From JAEDHM01 sp964368645 (GTDB taxonomy: Bacteria > Bacillota > Clostridia > Christensenellales > CAG-1252), in NCBI GenBank assembly GCA_964368645.1, contig CAYJBY010000019.1, positions 1 through 56,982 on the forward strand: a DNA stretch of 56,982 nucleotides. The letters run 5' to 3'. Made by a program: the position numbers and the translations under genes. Of this stretch, positions 23,791 through 32,041 are shown piece by piece; position 1 is the stretch's first letter; each line of letters starts with the position of its first letter. The notes below the pieces were generated by a model, which saw only the letters and a program-made list of their open reading frames with translations, searched no databases and had not been told where the DNA came from.

Positions 23791-23928
23791 GCGGAACAAG
23801 CTATTAATCCCGTAGGGATTATTTCCGATAAATATGACAGCGGCATAGGCATCGCCGTTAAGCCCGAAGCCCCGAGGCTAGTGCCGTTAGCTGAGAATTT
23901 ATTACCGCTTTACGGCGTACCTATCTGA
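23791..23928 (+). pseudogene. Possible gene remnant (start-less open frame)
   Basis: A 45-codon frame without a start codon, bounded by stops. It contains protein-like text (IISDKYDSGIGIAVKPEAP, LAENLLPLYGVPI) with codon choice like that of neighbouring genes. It lies between the divergent kinase and symporter genes. It may be the tail of a deleted gene, but I recognise no family. Confidence 0.3.
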
Positions 23929-23976
23929 TTCGCGGGTTTTTCTCCAAAAAAATACCTTAAAAATCACATTCGATAT

Positions 23977-24004
23977 TTACTTTCAACTCTTTTGCTGTTA
24001 AAAT
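23977..24004 (+). promoter_or_regulatory. Weak promoter of the GPH symporter gene
   Basis: TTTACT (23977-23982), 16-bp spacer, TAAAAT (23999-24004), 17 bases before the start codon; the short distance leaves only the SD GAGGT between. Confidence 0.4.
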
Positions 24005-24020
24005 AAACGTGAGGTACGAT

Positions 24021-25691
24021 ATGCTTAAATTTTTCGATATAAAAGGCAAAAAACTTTCGGGTTTTGAGGTGGCTACTTTTTCCTGCGGCGCGTTGGCCAG
24101 AGAGCTTTGCAATAACTGTATCAACGTGTTCTTGTTGGTGTATTTGAGCGTTTATATGGGGCTTAATCCGCTGATTCTAACAGTCGCCTTTTTTGTCGCC
24201 CGTCTTTGGGATACCGTCAATGATCCCATTCTCGCCGCTGTCGTCAATAACTGCCGCATTAGCAAAAAGTTGGGGCAGTTCCGTCCCTGGCTTTTAATCG
24301 GTGCACTGCTTAATTTCGGCTGTACCATCGGGCTGTTCGCCAATATCGGCGGTCCTATTGCTGCAAAATACGTTTATTATATCCTTATGTATATCCTTTG
24401 GGGTATGACCTTTACGGTTTTCGACGTGCCTTACTGGAGTATGATTCCCTCAATCGCCAACACCACCGAGGAACGCAACAGCGTTACCTCTTGGGCGCGT
24501 TTGGTGGGCGGCTTCGGCGGCTTCCTTATCGGTATGATCGGCACCTCGCTCATTATCCCCGCAGTCGTCAAAAGCGGCAAAAGCATTTACACCGCGTATA
24601 TGCTTATCGGTACGGTCGCAGGAGCGATGACTCTTTTCTTTATGCTGATGACTATTATCTTCAACCGCGAAAGATACGTTTTGCCGAAAAGCAAGCTCGC
24701 CGTCAAGGACGTTTTCGCTATTTTCAAGGGCAACAAACAGCTTGGAGTTTATGCGATAATGTTCGTACTGTTTATGATAGGCTCCAGTATCGCCCTTTCA
24801 CAGCTACTGTATATCTACGTCTATTGCTACGATAACGGCGCGGACTTCTTCAATAAGGAGTTCAGCTATACGATGTTTTGGATTATTGCCTGCACCGTGC
24901 AGGGCTTGGCAATGATTTTTTACAACCAAATCGCCCGAAAAATCCCAAGAGAAAAAATCGTATCCATTTCGATGCTTATTTCCGCGTTCGGACTGCTGAC
25001 TATGTTCTCTGTATTCTTCCTCTTCAAGCCGGGTATGGGTAATATGGGGATTTATTGGCTTAATACGGTGCTTATGGGCGTGAGCGCGGCTTTCTATATG
25101 CTCGGTCAGGGTATGTTCAGCATCGGCGCAACCGTAATGCTCGCAGACGTGGTTGACTACGGCGAATACCTTACGGGAAAACGGGGCGACAGCTTGATTT
25201 TCAGCGTTCAAACCCTGTTGACGAAGTTCGCAGGCGCACTGGCTATGCTGATTTTGGGCGTGGGTATCACCGTCGCCAAGCTTCCTACGATACGCGAATA
25301 CTACGACGAGAATATCGGCGCAATGGTTCAGCAATTCGTCAACAACGCAGGACAGGTGGTGGAGCTTAACGTCAATAGCACAAGCCTTTTGATTTTAAGG
25401 GTGTTTATGTTCTTAATACCCATTCCATTAGTACTTATTGCTTACTTTATTTATAAGAAAAAATACTGGCTCTACGGCGATAAATACAACGAGATAAAAG
25501 CGGAAGCGGAAAAACGACGCAACACTTTACAAAATGAAACCGCCGCGGCGGTTGCCGCGACGGCTGAGTTACCCTCGGATATATCCTTATCGGTGGAAAC
25601 TGATGACGCTGACCGCTCCAATGTAACGCCCGTAGCGTCGGAGGAAGACGGCTCGCTATTGTCCTCAAATCTAGATAATACTGTCGGTTAA
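24021..25691 (+). CDS. GPH-family sugar:cation symporter
   Basis: A 556-residue major-facilitator-type protein with twelve hydrophobic segments. The RLWDTVNDPILAAVV segment is the GPH/MelB signature with its cation-coordinating acids, and FDVPYWSMIPSI follows in helix 4-5. The C-terminal 65 residues form a soluble, acidic tail (TAELPSDISLSVETDD) not required by the family. Its divergent neighbour is an FGGY kinase, so import of a pentose or pentoside is likely. The ATG at 24021 is preferred because GAGGT precedes it; a GTG at 24009 overlaps the SD. It is a different protein from the symporter at 12122-13426. Confidence 0.9.
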   Translation: MLKFFDIKGKKLSGFEVATFSCGALARELCNNCINVFLLVYLSVYMGLNPLILTVAFFVARLWDTVNDPILAAVVNNCRISKKLGQFRPWLLIGALLNFGCTIGLFANIGGPIAAKYVYYILMYILWGMTFTVFDVPYWSMIPSIANTTEERNSVTSWARLVGGFGGFLIGMIGTSLIIPAVVKSGKSIYTAYMLIGTVAGAMTLFFMLMTIIFNRERYVLPKSKLAVKDVFAIFKGNKQLGVYAIMFVLFMIGSSIALSQLLYIYVYCYDNGADFFNKEFSYTMFWIIACTVQGLAMIFYNQIARKIPREKIVSISMLISAFGLLTMFSVFFLFKPGMGNMGIYWLNTVLMGVSAAFYMLGQGMFSIGATVMLADVVDYGEYLTGKRGDSLIFSVQTLLTKFAGALAMLILGVGITVAKLPTIREYYDENIGAMVQQFVNNAGQVVELNVNSTSLLILRVFMFLIPIPLVLIAYFIYKKKYWLYGDKYNEIKAEAEKRRNTLQNETAAAVAATAELPSDISLSVETDDADRSNVTPVASEEDGSLLSSNLDNTVG

Positions 25692-25805
25692 AACGATAGA
25701 CAAATCCGATTGACTGCTTGATTATCCTTATTGAAAAATAGCATTTTTTGGCTTGGCAAACTGGCTTGTTGGCTACCAACGTCTTGTTGACATAATTGCC
25801 TTTAT

Positions 25806-25861
25806 TACGGCGGTGCAGAGTTCTCGGACTTAATCGTCCGAAATCACTGCGCCGTTTTTTG
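25806..25861 (+). terminator. Terminator of the GPH symporter gene
   Basis: A long hairpin: outer arms ACGGC / GCCGT and GCAG / CTGC, inner arms TCGGAC / GTCCGA around TTAATC, followed by T6. Its right arm lies inside the end of the converging anti-sigma gene. Confidence 0.7.
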
Positions 25862-26348
25862 TATTGACGATAAAATCGTAGTCGCCCTTATCCGTCTTAA
25901 CCTCGAATTCCCAGTTGTAATGGGATTCCTTAAGCTTGAATATCAAATCCAAATCCCTTTCGCTTTCCGTTACTACGGCGTTAGTGCCGTAAACTGCGGA
26001 ATTGGCGTTGACGTAAGCTACGACCGCCGCTTTTGCCGCCGTCTCATCGTATTTCTGGTTTTTCTTGGCACTGCTGATTGCCACTCCGAAGATAGAGCCG
26101 AGTATCGCGCCCACCGCTACCACTACGCAGATAAGAGCAACCGCCGCCGATATGGCAAGCGTCTTGACGCGAAACACTTTTTTGACCTTTTTTATATCCT
26201 CACTGCCCGTTTCGCTTATTTCAGGCAGTTTGCTGTCGATTATATCCGTAACCTTTTTCGCCATTTCTATCTCTTTTTCGACGAAAGCGGCCTCCTCCGG
26301 CGTTGCCGTTCCTTCCATATACTTTTTGTACGCGCTTTCAAAATCCAT
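25830..26348 (-). CDS. Membrane anti-sigma factor-like protein with PepSY-like C-terminus
   Basis: A 172-residue protein. Residues 1-45 (YMEGTATPEEAAFVEKEI) resemble the N-terminal sigma-binding helices of anti-sigma factors, although no zinc motif is present. One membrane helix spans about 65-95. The C-terminal part outside the membrane (DLDLIFKLKESHYNWEFEV, YDFIVNTKNGAVI) looks like a PepSY-type small domain. It starts 3 bases after the stop of an ECF sigma factor gene, so the two are co-translated, and the function as its anti-sigma factor is inferred from that. What it senses is unknown. Confidence 0.7.
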   Translation of the reverse strand: MDFESAYKKYMEGTATPEEAAFVEKEIEMAKKVTDIIDSKLPEISETGSEDIKKVKKVFRVKTLAISAAVALICVVVAVGAILGSIFGVAISSAKKNQKYDETAAKAAVVAYVNANSAVYGTNAVVTESERDLDLIFKLKESHYNWEFEVKTDKGDYDFIVNTKNGAVISDD

Positions 26349-26351
26349 AAT

Positions 26352-26831
26352 TTATACCTCCAATAACTTTTTTAATTTTTCTCTTGCTCTGTAAAGAATA
26401 ACCTTTACGCTATCCTGCGTGCGCTCCGTCAGCTCCGATATATCGCTGATTTTCAGCTTTTCAAAGTAGAACAGTATGACCGTTTCGCGGTACGGCTCAC
26501 TAAGCATAGCTATCGCCTTGTACAATGCCGCGTATTCCTCGCTTTTAATCAGCTTATCCGCTACGGAATCGTCGTTGCCGTCCGCGTGGTTTTCGTTCAG
26601 CTCGGTATGACGTTTTTTTCGGCGAAGGTGGTCAATCCAAAGGTTTCGGCAGACTCTGAGCAACCAATACTTGAAGCTGTGCTCCTGCATATCCTTAGCC
26701 CTTAACGCCCGATAAAATGCCTCCGATACGAACTCCTCCGCTAAAGTAACGTCCTTGCAAAGAGTAAAAGCGTATAACTTGGCTTCGTTATAGTATTTTT
26801 GAAATAATGCGTCAAGTACGCTTTTTTCCAC
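26352..26831 (-). CDS. ECF-type RNA polymerase sigma factor
   Basis: A 159-residue sigma factor with region 2 (LAEEFVSEAFYRALRA, NLWIDHLRRKKR) and region 4 (LSEPYRETVILFYFEKLKISDISELT then VKVILYRAREKLKKLL). No region 1 or 3, so ECF group. It starts with GTG behind AAGGAGGT. It is coupled to a membrane anti-sigma gene, suggesting control by an envelope signal. Upstream GTAACC and CGTTT boxes could be its own recognition site. The wider set of target genes is not visible here. Confidence 0.92.
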   Translation of the reverse strand: MEKSVLDALFQKYYNEAKLYAFTLCKDVTLAEEFVSEAFYRALRAKDMQEHSFKYWLLRVCRNLWIDHLRRKKRHTELNENHADGNDDSVADKLIKSEEYAALYKAIAMLSEPYRETVILFYFEKLKISDISELTERTQDSVKVILYRAREKLKKLLEV

Positions 26832-26876
26832 GCTTTTACCTCCTTTTCGGTATCCTTTAACCGCGTTACAACCAAT

Positions 26877-26902
26877 AAACGAAATAACAGCCGAAAGGTT
26901 AC
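26877..26902 (-). promoter_or_regulatory. Candidate autoregulated ECF promoter
   Basis: Minus strand GTAACC (26902-26897), 15-bp spacer, CGTTT (26881-26877), about 45 bases before the sigma gene. AAC-containing -35 and CGT-containing -10 boxes are usual for ECF sigma factors that control their own operon. Based on pattern only. Confidence 0.4.
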
Positions 26903-26915
26903 GGAAAAATTAAAA

Positions 26916-26948
26916 AAAAGATTGCTCTGCGCGAACAAAGCAATCTTT
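26916..26948 (-). terminator. Terminator of ilvE (bidirectional form)
   Basis: Stem GATTGCT / AGCAATC with a 12-base loop; T8 follows on the minus strand, TTTTG on the plus strand. It isolates ilvE from the sigma-factor operon. Confidence 0.85.
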
Positions 26949-26961
26949 TGTATTTTTGTTA

Positions 26962-27987
26962 TCAGTCGATAACCTTAACCCAACCCTCGGGAGCGGTTAT
27001 GCGTCCCATCTGGATTCCTGTAAGGGTATCATATAACTTCTTGGTGGTCTTGCCCATCTCCTGCATTCCGGAGGGGAACTTGATTTCGGTGCCGTGATCG
27101 TTGATACAGCCCACGGGAGAAATAACCGCCGCGGTTCCGCAAAGTCCGCACTCTGCAAAATCCTTAACCTCGTCCAAATACACCTCTCTCTCGATAACAT
27201 CTAAGCCCAAATAATCCTTGGCGACAACCATTAAGGAACGACGGGTGATGGAGGGAAGAATACTGGAGGACTTGGGGATAACGATTTTGTTATCCTTGGT
27301 AACGAACAGCACGTTGGCACCGCCCGTTTCTTCGATCTTGGTACGGGTAGCAGGATCAAGGTACACGTTCTCGTCAAAGCCCTTGCGGTGAGCGTCCATT
27401 ATTGCGTGTAAGCTCATAGCGTAGTTAAGACCTGCCTTGATATGACCTGTGCCGCGAGGTGCCGCACGGTCGAAATCGCTTACTCTTATGGTAAGGGGCT
27501 TAACGCCGCCCTTGAAGTAAGGACCTACGGGAGTAACCAAAATACGGAACTCGTACTCGGTAGCGGGCTTAACGCCGATAACTGCGTTGGAGCCGTACAT
27601 ATAAGGACGGACGTACAAGGACGCGCCGGAGCCGTAAGGAGGCACCCACGCCTCGTTAGCCTTGATTACCTTGACAACAGCCTCGATAAACTTGTCCTCG
27701 GGATACACGGGCATCTCAAGGCGTTCGCAGGAAGCCGCCATACGCTGAGCGTTAAGGTCGGGGCGGAAACATACGATATTGCCGTCCTCGGTGGTGTAAG
27801 CCTTCAAACCCTCGAAACAGGTCTGTGCATACTGGAATACGCAAGCGCACTCGCTGATAGTTACGTTAGGATCGGTAATCAATGCGCCGTCGTCCCACTT
27901 GCCATCTCTGTAATAAGAAACGAAACGGTAATCCGTTACCTGATAGCTGAAGCCCAGCTCTCCCCATTTGATGTTTTTCTTTTCCAT
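26962..27987 (-). CDS. ilvE: Branched-chain amino acid aminotransferase
   Basis: A 341-residue class IV PLP aminotransferase that performs the last step of Leu, Ile and Val synthesis (or the first of their breakdown). Diagnostic segments: CFEGLKAYTTEDG, GSGASLYVRPYMYGS, GTGHIKAGLNYAMS with the PLP lysine, and IEETGGANVLFV. This is the longer (eukaryote-type, BCAT group) form. The ATG at 27987 follows GGGAGGTATTT; an upstream in-frame ATG at 28023 has no SD. It follows the mscL group on the same strand after 88 bases. Confidence 0.95.
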   Translation of the reverse strand: MEKKNIKWGELGFSYQVTDYRFVSYYRDGKWDDGALITDPNVTISECACVFQYAQTCFEGLKAYTTEDGNIVCFRPDLNAQRMAASCERLEMPVYPEDKFIEAVVKVIKANEAWVPPYGSGASLYVRPYMYGSNAVIGVKPATEYEFRILVTPVGPYFKGGVKPLTIRVSDFDRAAPRGTGHIKAGLNYAMSLHAIMDAHRKGFDENVYLDPATRTKIEETGGANVLFVTKDNKIVIPKSSSILPSITRRSLMVVAKDYLGLDVIEREVYLDEVKDFAECGLCGTAAVISPVGCINDHGTEIKFPSGMQEMGKTTKKLYDTLTGIQMGRITAPEGWVKVID

Positions 27988-28075
27988 AAAAATACCTCCC
28001 ACGCGTATTACCGCGTAAAACAAAAATTTCGTTATCAGCTACGGCTTTACGCCGAAGTTGCAGTTAGCCTTATTA

Positions 28076-28309
28076 TTAGTCTATCCAAAGAACCTTGTTC
28101 TTCAGAGCGATGGTGATGATGTCCACGAGCCACAACCAAGGCAGTCCGAGAACGATAAGCACAACGCCCAGTACGATACCCAAAGTGTTCTTTTTGTTCG
28201 CGGATCTTAAAATACGGTAAACGGTCCACAGAATATCCAAAAAGGGTATAGCAAAAATTATCTTTACTACCTTAGACAGCTTGTCAAACCACTTGATTAC
28301 AGCCTTCAT
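28076..28309 (-). CDS. Small membrane protein of unknown function
   Basis: A 77-residue protein with two likely membrane segments (about residues 14-32 and 43-68) separated by a basic loop (RILRSANKKN), plus an N-terminal amphipathic start (MKAVIKWFDKLSKVVK). A good SD (GGAGGATATTAAT) supports it as a real gene. It lies 24 bases after mscL and is likely co-transcribed. I do not recognise the family. Confidence 0.7.
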   Translation of the reverse strand: MKAVIKWFDKLSKVVKIIFAIPFLDILWTVYRILRSANKKNTLGIVLGVVLIVLGLPWLWLVDIITIALKNKVLWID

Positions 28310-28333
28310 ATTAATATCCTCCGTTGAAAATAA

Positions 28334-28894
28334 TTACTTGTTATCCGACTCGGTGTCGGTTGTGTCTGTAGGCTCTGCCTTTGCTTTAAGCAGGTCGCGA
28401 ATCTCTTCCAGTAAAAGCTCGGTTGACGTCTTTTCCGCAGGAGCCGCTTCGACAACCGCTTCCGCCGCAGGAACTTCTTGCGTGGACTCGGTATTCTCTT
28501 CGGCGGTCTTTTTGCCGAGGAGCTTTTCCGCGCCTTCCTTCGTCTTCTGGGCTGTGGTTTCCGCTACTGCCTTAACCTTGTTGAAAACCTTGATAAGCGA
28601 AAACAGCACAACGGCAGTTACCAAAAAGGTTATAACCGCGGAGATAACCGCGCCCCAGTCTAATATCAACGCCTCGGTTACGACCTTACCAGTCTCGTCT
28701 ATAACGGCAGGGCGAAGTACGGTCTGCAAGCCTGTGGTTGACACGGGTATCCAATTGATTAAGGGCTTGAGTATGCTGTTGACCAGCGCGGTGACTATAG
28801 CGGTAAAGGCGGAACCGATAATCATACCTACCGCCAAATCCATTACGTTGCCCTTGGTGATAAACGCCTTGAATTCCTTAAACAGCTTCTTCAT
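28334..28894 (-). CDS. mscL: Large-conductance mechanosensitive channel with extended tail
   Basis: A 186-residue MscL protein, the pressure-release channel. The first part is canonical: FKAFITKGNVMDLAVGMIIG with the pore helix, a periplasmic loop, and the second helix FLVTAVVLFSLIKVFN. Ordinary MscL proteins have about 130-150 residues; here an Ala/Glu/Thr-rich linker of about 45 residues is inserted before the conserved C-terminal bundle (ELLLEEIRDLLK). It is 13 bases after asnA on the same strand. Confidence 0.94.
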   Translation of the reverse strand: MKKLFKEFKAFITKGNVMDLAVGMIIGSAFTAIVTALVNSILKPLINWIPVSTTGLQTVLRPAVIDETGKVVTEALILDWGAVISAVITFLVTAVVLFSLIKVFNKVKAVAETTAQKTKEGAEKLLGKKTAEENTESTQEVPAAEAVVEAAPAEKTSTELLLEEIRDLLKAKAEPTDTTDTESDNK

Positions 28895-28907
28895 ACAGCT
28901 AAACCTC

Positions 28908-29915
28908 TTACAGAAGATTAATGCCGTGCTCAGCGCATTTCGCCGTCATAGCGTCGTCCCAAATGGAGGCGTGAACCTCGCCTATATGCGCCTTTTTCAA
29001 AACGAGCATACAGAGTCTGGACTGACCGATACCGCCGCCGATACTCAAGGGAAGCTCTCCGTTCAAGAGCATACGGTGATACTTGAAATGCCGTCTTGCG
29101 TCCTGTCCGCTCTTGCTTAACTGTGAATCAAGGCTCGCGGCGTCAACGCGGATTCCCATAGAGGAAAGCTCGAAAGCGATACCCAAAACCTCGTTCCAGA
29201 CCAGTATATCGCCGTTAAGCTGCCAATCGTCGTAATCGGGCGCTCTGCCGTCGTGGGGCATACCGTTGGAAAGCTTGTCGCCTATCTGCATTATAAACAC
29301 CGTCTTGTGTTCCTTGACAAAAGCGTTCTCTCTCTGCTTGGGCGTAAAGTCGGGATAGAGTTTTAACAGCTCTTCCGCAGTGATAAAAGTAACTTCGCGC
29401 TTAATCTCGCCTGTAAGCATAGGATAAGCCTGATGAACCTTGGAATTGACGTCCGCTATAACTCCCACTATGGTATTGACTACCTGCTTAAGATACTCGG
29501 TATTGCGTTCTTCCTTGGTGATGACCTTTTCCCAATCCCACTGATCCACGTAAATGGAATGGATATTGTCCAGCTCCTCATCGCGGCGAATGGCGTTCAT
29601 ATTAGTGTAAATGCCCTCGTCTGCGCCGTAGCCGTAGTTCTTGAGGGAAAGCCTTTTCCACTTGGCTAAGCTGTGTACAACCTGAGCTTCCGCGCCCTTG
29701 ATGTCCAGTATGTCGAAGGAAACCGCCCTTTCCACGCCGTTCAAATCGTCGTTAAGCCCCTCGCCTGCACGGACAAATAAGGGTGCGCTCGCCCGTTCAA
29801 GGTTAAGCTTCGCACGGAATTCCGCCTCAAAAAGCTCACGCGTAAGCTTGATGGCGTTCTCTGTTTCTCTGATTGTCAATAGACTTTTGTAGTCCTTAGG
29901 CAGTAATAGCTCCAT
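28908..29915 (-). CDS. asnA: Aspartate-ammonia ligase (asparagine synthetase A)
   Basis: A 335-residue AsnA enzyme making asparagine from aspartate, ammonia and ATP; it has the class II aminoacyl-tRNA-synthetase fold. Diagnostic segments: LNLERASAPLFVRAGEGLND, HSLAKWKRLSL, IYVDQWDWEKVI and the C-terminal SIGGGIGQSRLCMLVL. SD AAGGAG. It lies 11 bases behind asnS, so synthesis of asparagine and its charging to tRNA are in one transcript. Confidence 0.96.
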   Translation of the reverse strand: MELLLPKDYKSLLTIRETENAIKLTRELFEAEFRAKLNLERASAPLFVRAGEGLNDDLNGVERAVSFDILDIKGAEAQVVHSLAKWKRLSLKNYGYGADEGIYTNMNAIRRDEELDNIHSIYVDQWDWEKVITKEERNTEYLKQVVNTIVGVIADVNSKVHQAYPMLTGEIKREVTFITAEELLKLYPDFTPKQRENAFVKEHKTVFIMQIGDKLSNGMPHDGRAPDYDDWQLNGDILVWNEVLGIAFELSSMGIRVDAASLDSQLSKSGQDARRHFKYHRMLLNGELPLSIGGGIGQSRLCMLVLKKAHIGEVHASIWDDAMTAKCAEHGINLL

Positions 29916-29926
29916 ATCTTTACTCC

Positions 29927-31297
29927 TTATCTCAGGTTACCAACCGTACGGGGGTACAGTATCACGTCACGGATATTGCTCATACCCGTTATATACATTA
30001 TAATACGCTCTAAGCCCAAGCCGTAGCCGCCGTGAGGCACTGTGCCGAACTTGCGAAGAGCTAAGTAATCGCAGTAATTGTCCAAATTCATATTGCGGCT
30101 GTTCATAGCCTCAAGCAGTTTATCAAGATTAGCCTCTCTCTCACTGCCGCCGATAATCTCGCCTACACCGGGAACCAACAGGTCGGTTGCGGCAACGGTT
30201 TTGCCGTCCGGATTCTGCTTCATATAGAAGGACTTGATTTCCTTAGGATAGTTGATTACGAACACAGGCTTTTTGAATATCTCTTCGGTAATAAATCTCT
30301 CGTGCTCGGTCTGAAGGTCACAGCCCCAATAAACGGGGAACTTGAACTCCTTGCCGGAAGCCAAAAGCAGGTCTATTGCCTTGGTGTAATCCAATATCTC
30401 GAATTTGCTCTCCTCTACGTTCTTAAGCTTAGCCTTAAGCCCTTCCTCGAAAAACTTCTCGAAAAAGTCCAACTCGGCAGGACAATGTTCGAACACTCTC
30501 GCTATAATAAACTTGACCATATCCTCGGCAAGCTCGATTATGTCGGGAAGCTCCGCAAAAGCAACCTCGGGTTCCACGTGCCAGAACTCGGCAAGGTGTC
30601 TGGGGGTGTTGCTGTTCTCCGCTCTGAAGCTGGGACCGAAGGTATAAATCTTGCCCATAGCCATAGCCGCGACCTCGCCCTCAAGCTGACCTGAAACGGA
30701 CAGACCTGCCTTTTTGCCGAAAAAGTCGTCGGCGTAATACTCGCTCTCGGACTTATACTTGTCGCTGTAGCCTATGGTCGTAACCTTGAACATCTCTCCT
30801 GCGCCCTCACAGTCGCTGCCTGAAATCAGCGGAGTATGAACGTAAGTGAAATGTCTGCTCTGGAAAAACTCGTGTATGGAAGCGGACACCACGGAACGGA
30901 CTCTGAACACCGCGTTAAAGGTGTTGGTTCTCAATCTCAATTCGGGAATCGAACGCAGGAACTCAAGAGTGCATTTTTTCTTCTGAAGAGGATAGTCCGA
31001 GGGGCAGTCGCCCAGAAGCGTAAGCTGTGCCGCATTGACCTCTATGCCGTTTTGCGCGACAGACTTAACCAGTCTGCCCTCAACCTTAATCGAACAGCCG
31101 GGCTTGTACGCGCTAAGGTCGCTGATGACGTTCTTGTCGATAATAATTTGCAGATGCTTGAGCGAGGTGCCGTCGTTAATCTCCAAAAATGCCATACTCT
31201 TACTCTCACGGCAGGTACGAATCCAACCGCAAACGGTAACGTCGGTGTCTAAAAACGAAATATTGCTGAATAGCTCTGCGATATCGGTATGCTTCAT
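29927..31297 (-). CDS. asnS: Asparaginyl-tRNA synthetase
   Basis: A 456-residue class IIb synthetase. The N-terminal OB-fold anticodon domain covers residues 15-115 (VTVCGWIRTCRESKSMAFLEI). Motif 2 lies in FGPSFRAENSNTPRHLAEFW and motif 3 in GYGLGLERIIMYITG. The RAENSNT and HLAEFWHVEPE pattern is that of AsnRS rather than AspRS. It has its own promoter 35 bases upstream and a short leader with no room for a T-box. First gene of the asnS-asnA-mscL group. Confidence 0.96.
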   Translation of the reverse strand: MKHTDIAELFSNISFLDTDVTVCGWIRTCRESKSMAFLEINDGTSLKHLQIIIDKNVISDLSAYKPGCSIKVEGRLVKSVAQNGIEVNAAQLTLLGDCPSDYPLQKKKCTLEFLRSIPELRLRTNTFNAVFRVRSVVSASIHEFFQSRHFTYVHTPLISGSDCEGAGEMFKVTTIGYSDKYKSESEYYADDFFGKKAGLSVSGQLEGEVAAMAMGKIYTFGPSFRAENSNTPRHLAEFWHVEPEVAFAELPDIIELAEDMVKFIIARVFEHCPAELDFFEKFFEEGLKAKLKNVEESKFEILDYTKAIDLLLASGKEFKFPVYWGCDLQTEHERFITEEIFKKPVFVINYPKEIKSFYMKQNPDGKTVAATDLLVPGVGEIIGGSEREANLDKLLEAMNSRNMNLDNYCDYLALRKFGTVPHGGYGLGLERIIMYITGMSNIRDVILYPRTVGNLR

Positions 31298-31331
31298 AAT
31301 AGCTCCTAAGTACGAATTATAACTTTTAAGT

Positions 31332-31361
31332 ATTATACCACCCGTACACGCGCCTTGGCAA
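31332..31361 (-). promoter_or_regulatory. Sigma-A promoter of asnS
   Basis: Minus strand TTGCCA (31361-31356), 18-bp spacer, TATAAT (31337-31332). The leader is about 30 nt. Confidence 0.75.
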
Positions 31362-31374
31362 ATATTTGGATTAG

Positions 31375-31400
31375 AAAAAAAGAGCTATTTAACCAGCTCT
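31375..31400 (-). terminator. Terminator of the mntP operon
   Basis: On the minus strand AGAGCT and AGCTCT pair around GGTTAAAT and are followed by T6, ending mntP 56 bases after its stop. Confidence 0.8.
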
Positions 31401-31455
31401 CTCCTAAATATCCGTAATAATCGGGGCGTTGCCGCCCTGATAAAGCCTACGGTTT

Positions 31456-32040
31456 TCAAATCAGTCCTTCCACAAGAAGTTTCACGCCGATACCCACAAG
31501 CACCAATCCGCCGATTAAGGTGGCTATCCAAAGTCTGTTTTTGAACAGCTTGCCTGCCTTGACGCCTATCAGAACTCCGCCCAAAGCGATTACGAAGGTT
31601 ATCCCTGCTATTACAGACGCCGCCACCGCAATGTGTATCCCCAAGGTGTGCAGAGTAATACCTACCGCCAAGGCGTCGATACTGGTGGCTACGCCCTGTA
31701 TCAAAACCTCGCCGACCTTAAACCTCTTAGGCTCCGCTTCCTCTCCGTCACCCTTGTGCCTGCTTTCCTTAATCGCGTCGAAAATCATTTTGCCGCCGAT
31801 TATAAGCAGTAAGCCGAAAGCCACGTAAAAGGAATACGAGGAGATTTTTTCCATAAAAAGGGAACCGATAAAGTACCCGATTACGGGCATCAGCCCCTGA
31901 AATACCCCGAATACCGCAGGAATAAATAACTTTTTCGGCGCAGTCAGTCCGCTGTAGCACAAGCCGTCGCAAATAGATACCGCAAAGGCGTCCATAGCTA
32001 AGCTTACAGCTATCAAAATCAACTGCAAATACGCTTCCAT
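31456..32040 (-). CDS. mntP: MntP-type manganese efflux pump
   Basis: A 194-residue, six-helix membrane protein in two similar halves. The DxxxxxxS-type motifs AMDAFAVSICDG (N-half) and SIDALAVGITLH (C-half) identify MntP (YebN/DUF204), which exports Mn2+. It starts one base after the stop of a metallophosphoesterase gene, a metal-dependent enzyme, so they share an mRNA; a link between Mn2+ level and that enzyme is only a guess. No yybP-ykoY riboswitch is present. Confidence 0.93.
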   Translation of the reverse strand: MEAYLQLILIAVSLAMDAFAVSICDGLCYSGLTAPKKLFIPAVFGVFQGLMPVIGYFIGSLFMEKISSYSFYVAFGLLLIIGGKMIFDAIKESRHKGDGEEAEPKRFKVGEVLIQGVATSIDALAVGITLHTLGIHIAVAASVIAGITFVIALGGVLIGVKAGKLFKNRLWIATLIGGLVLVGIGVKLLVEGLI

Positions 32041-32041
32041 A

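Noticed and set aside
28281..29120. 279-codon plus-strand frame rich in Ser
   Set aside because: Antisense to mscL and asnA; Ser/Val-rich composition is the usual shadow of Glu/Lys/Ala-rich genes.
31298..31331. T-box or other tRNA-sensing leader before asnS
   Set aside because: The promoter lies only about 35-65 bases upstream, leaving no space for a T-box, and no T-box sequence is present.
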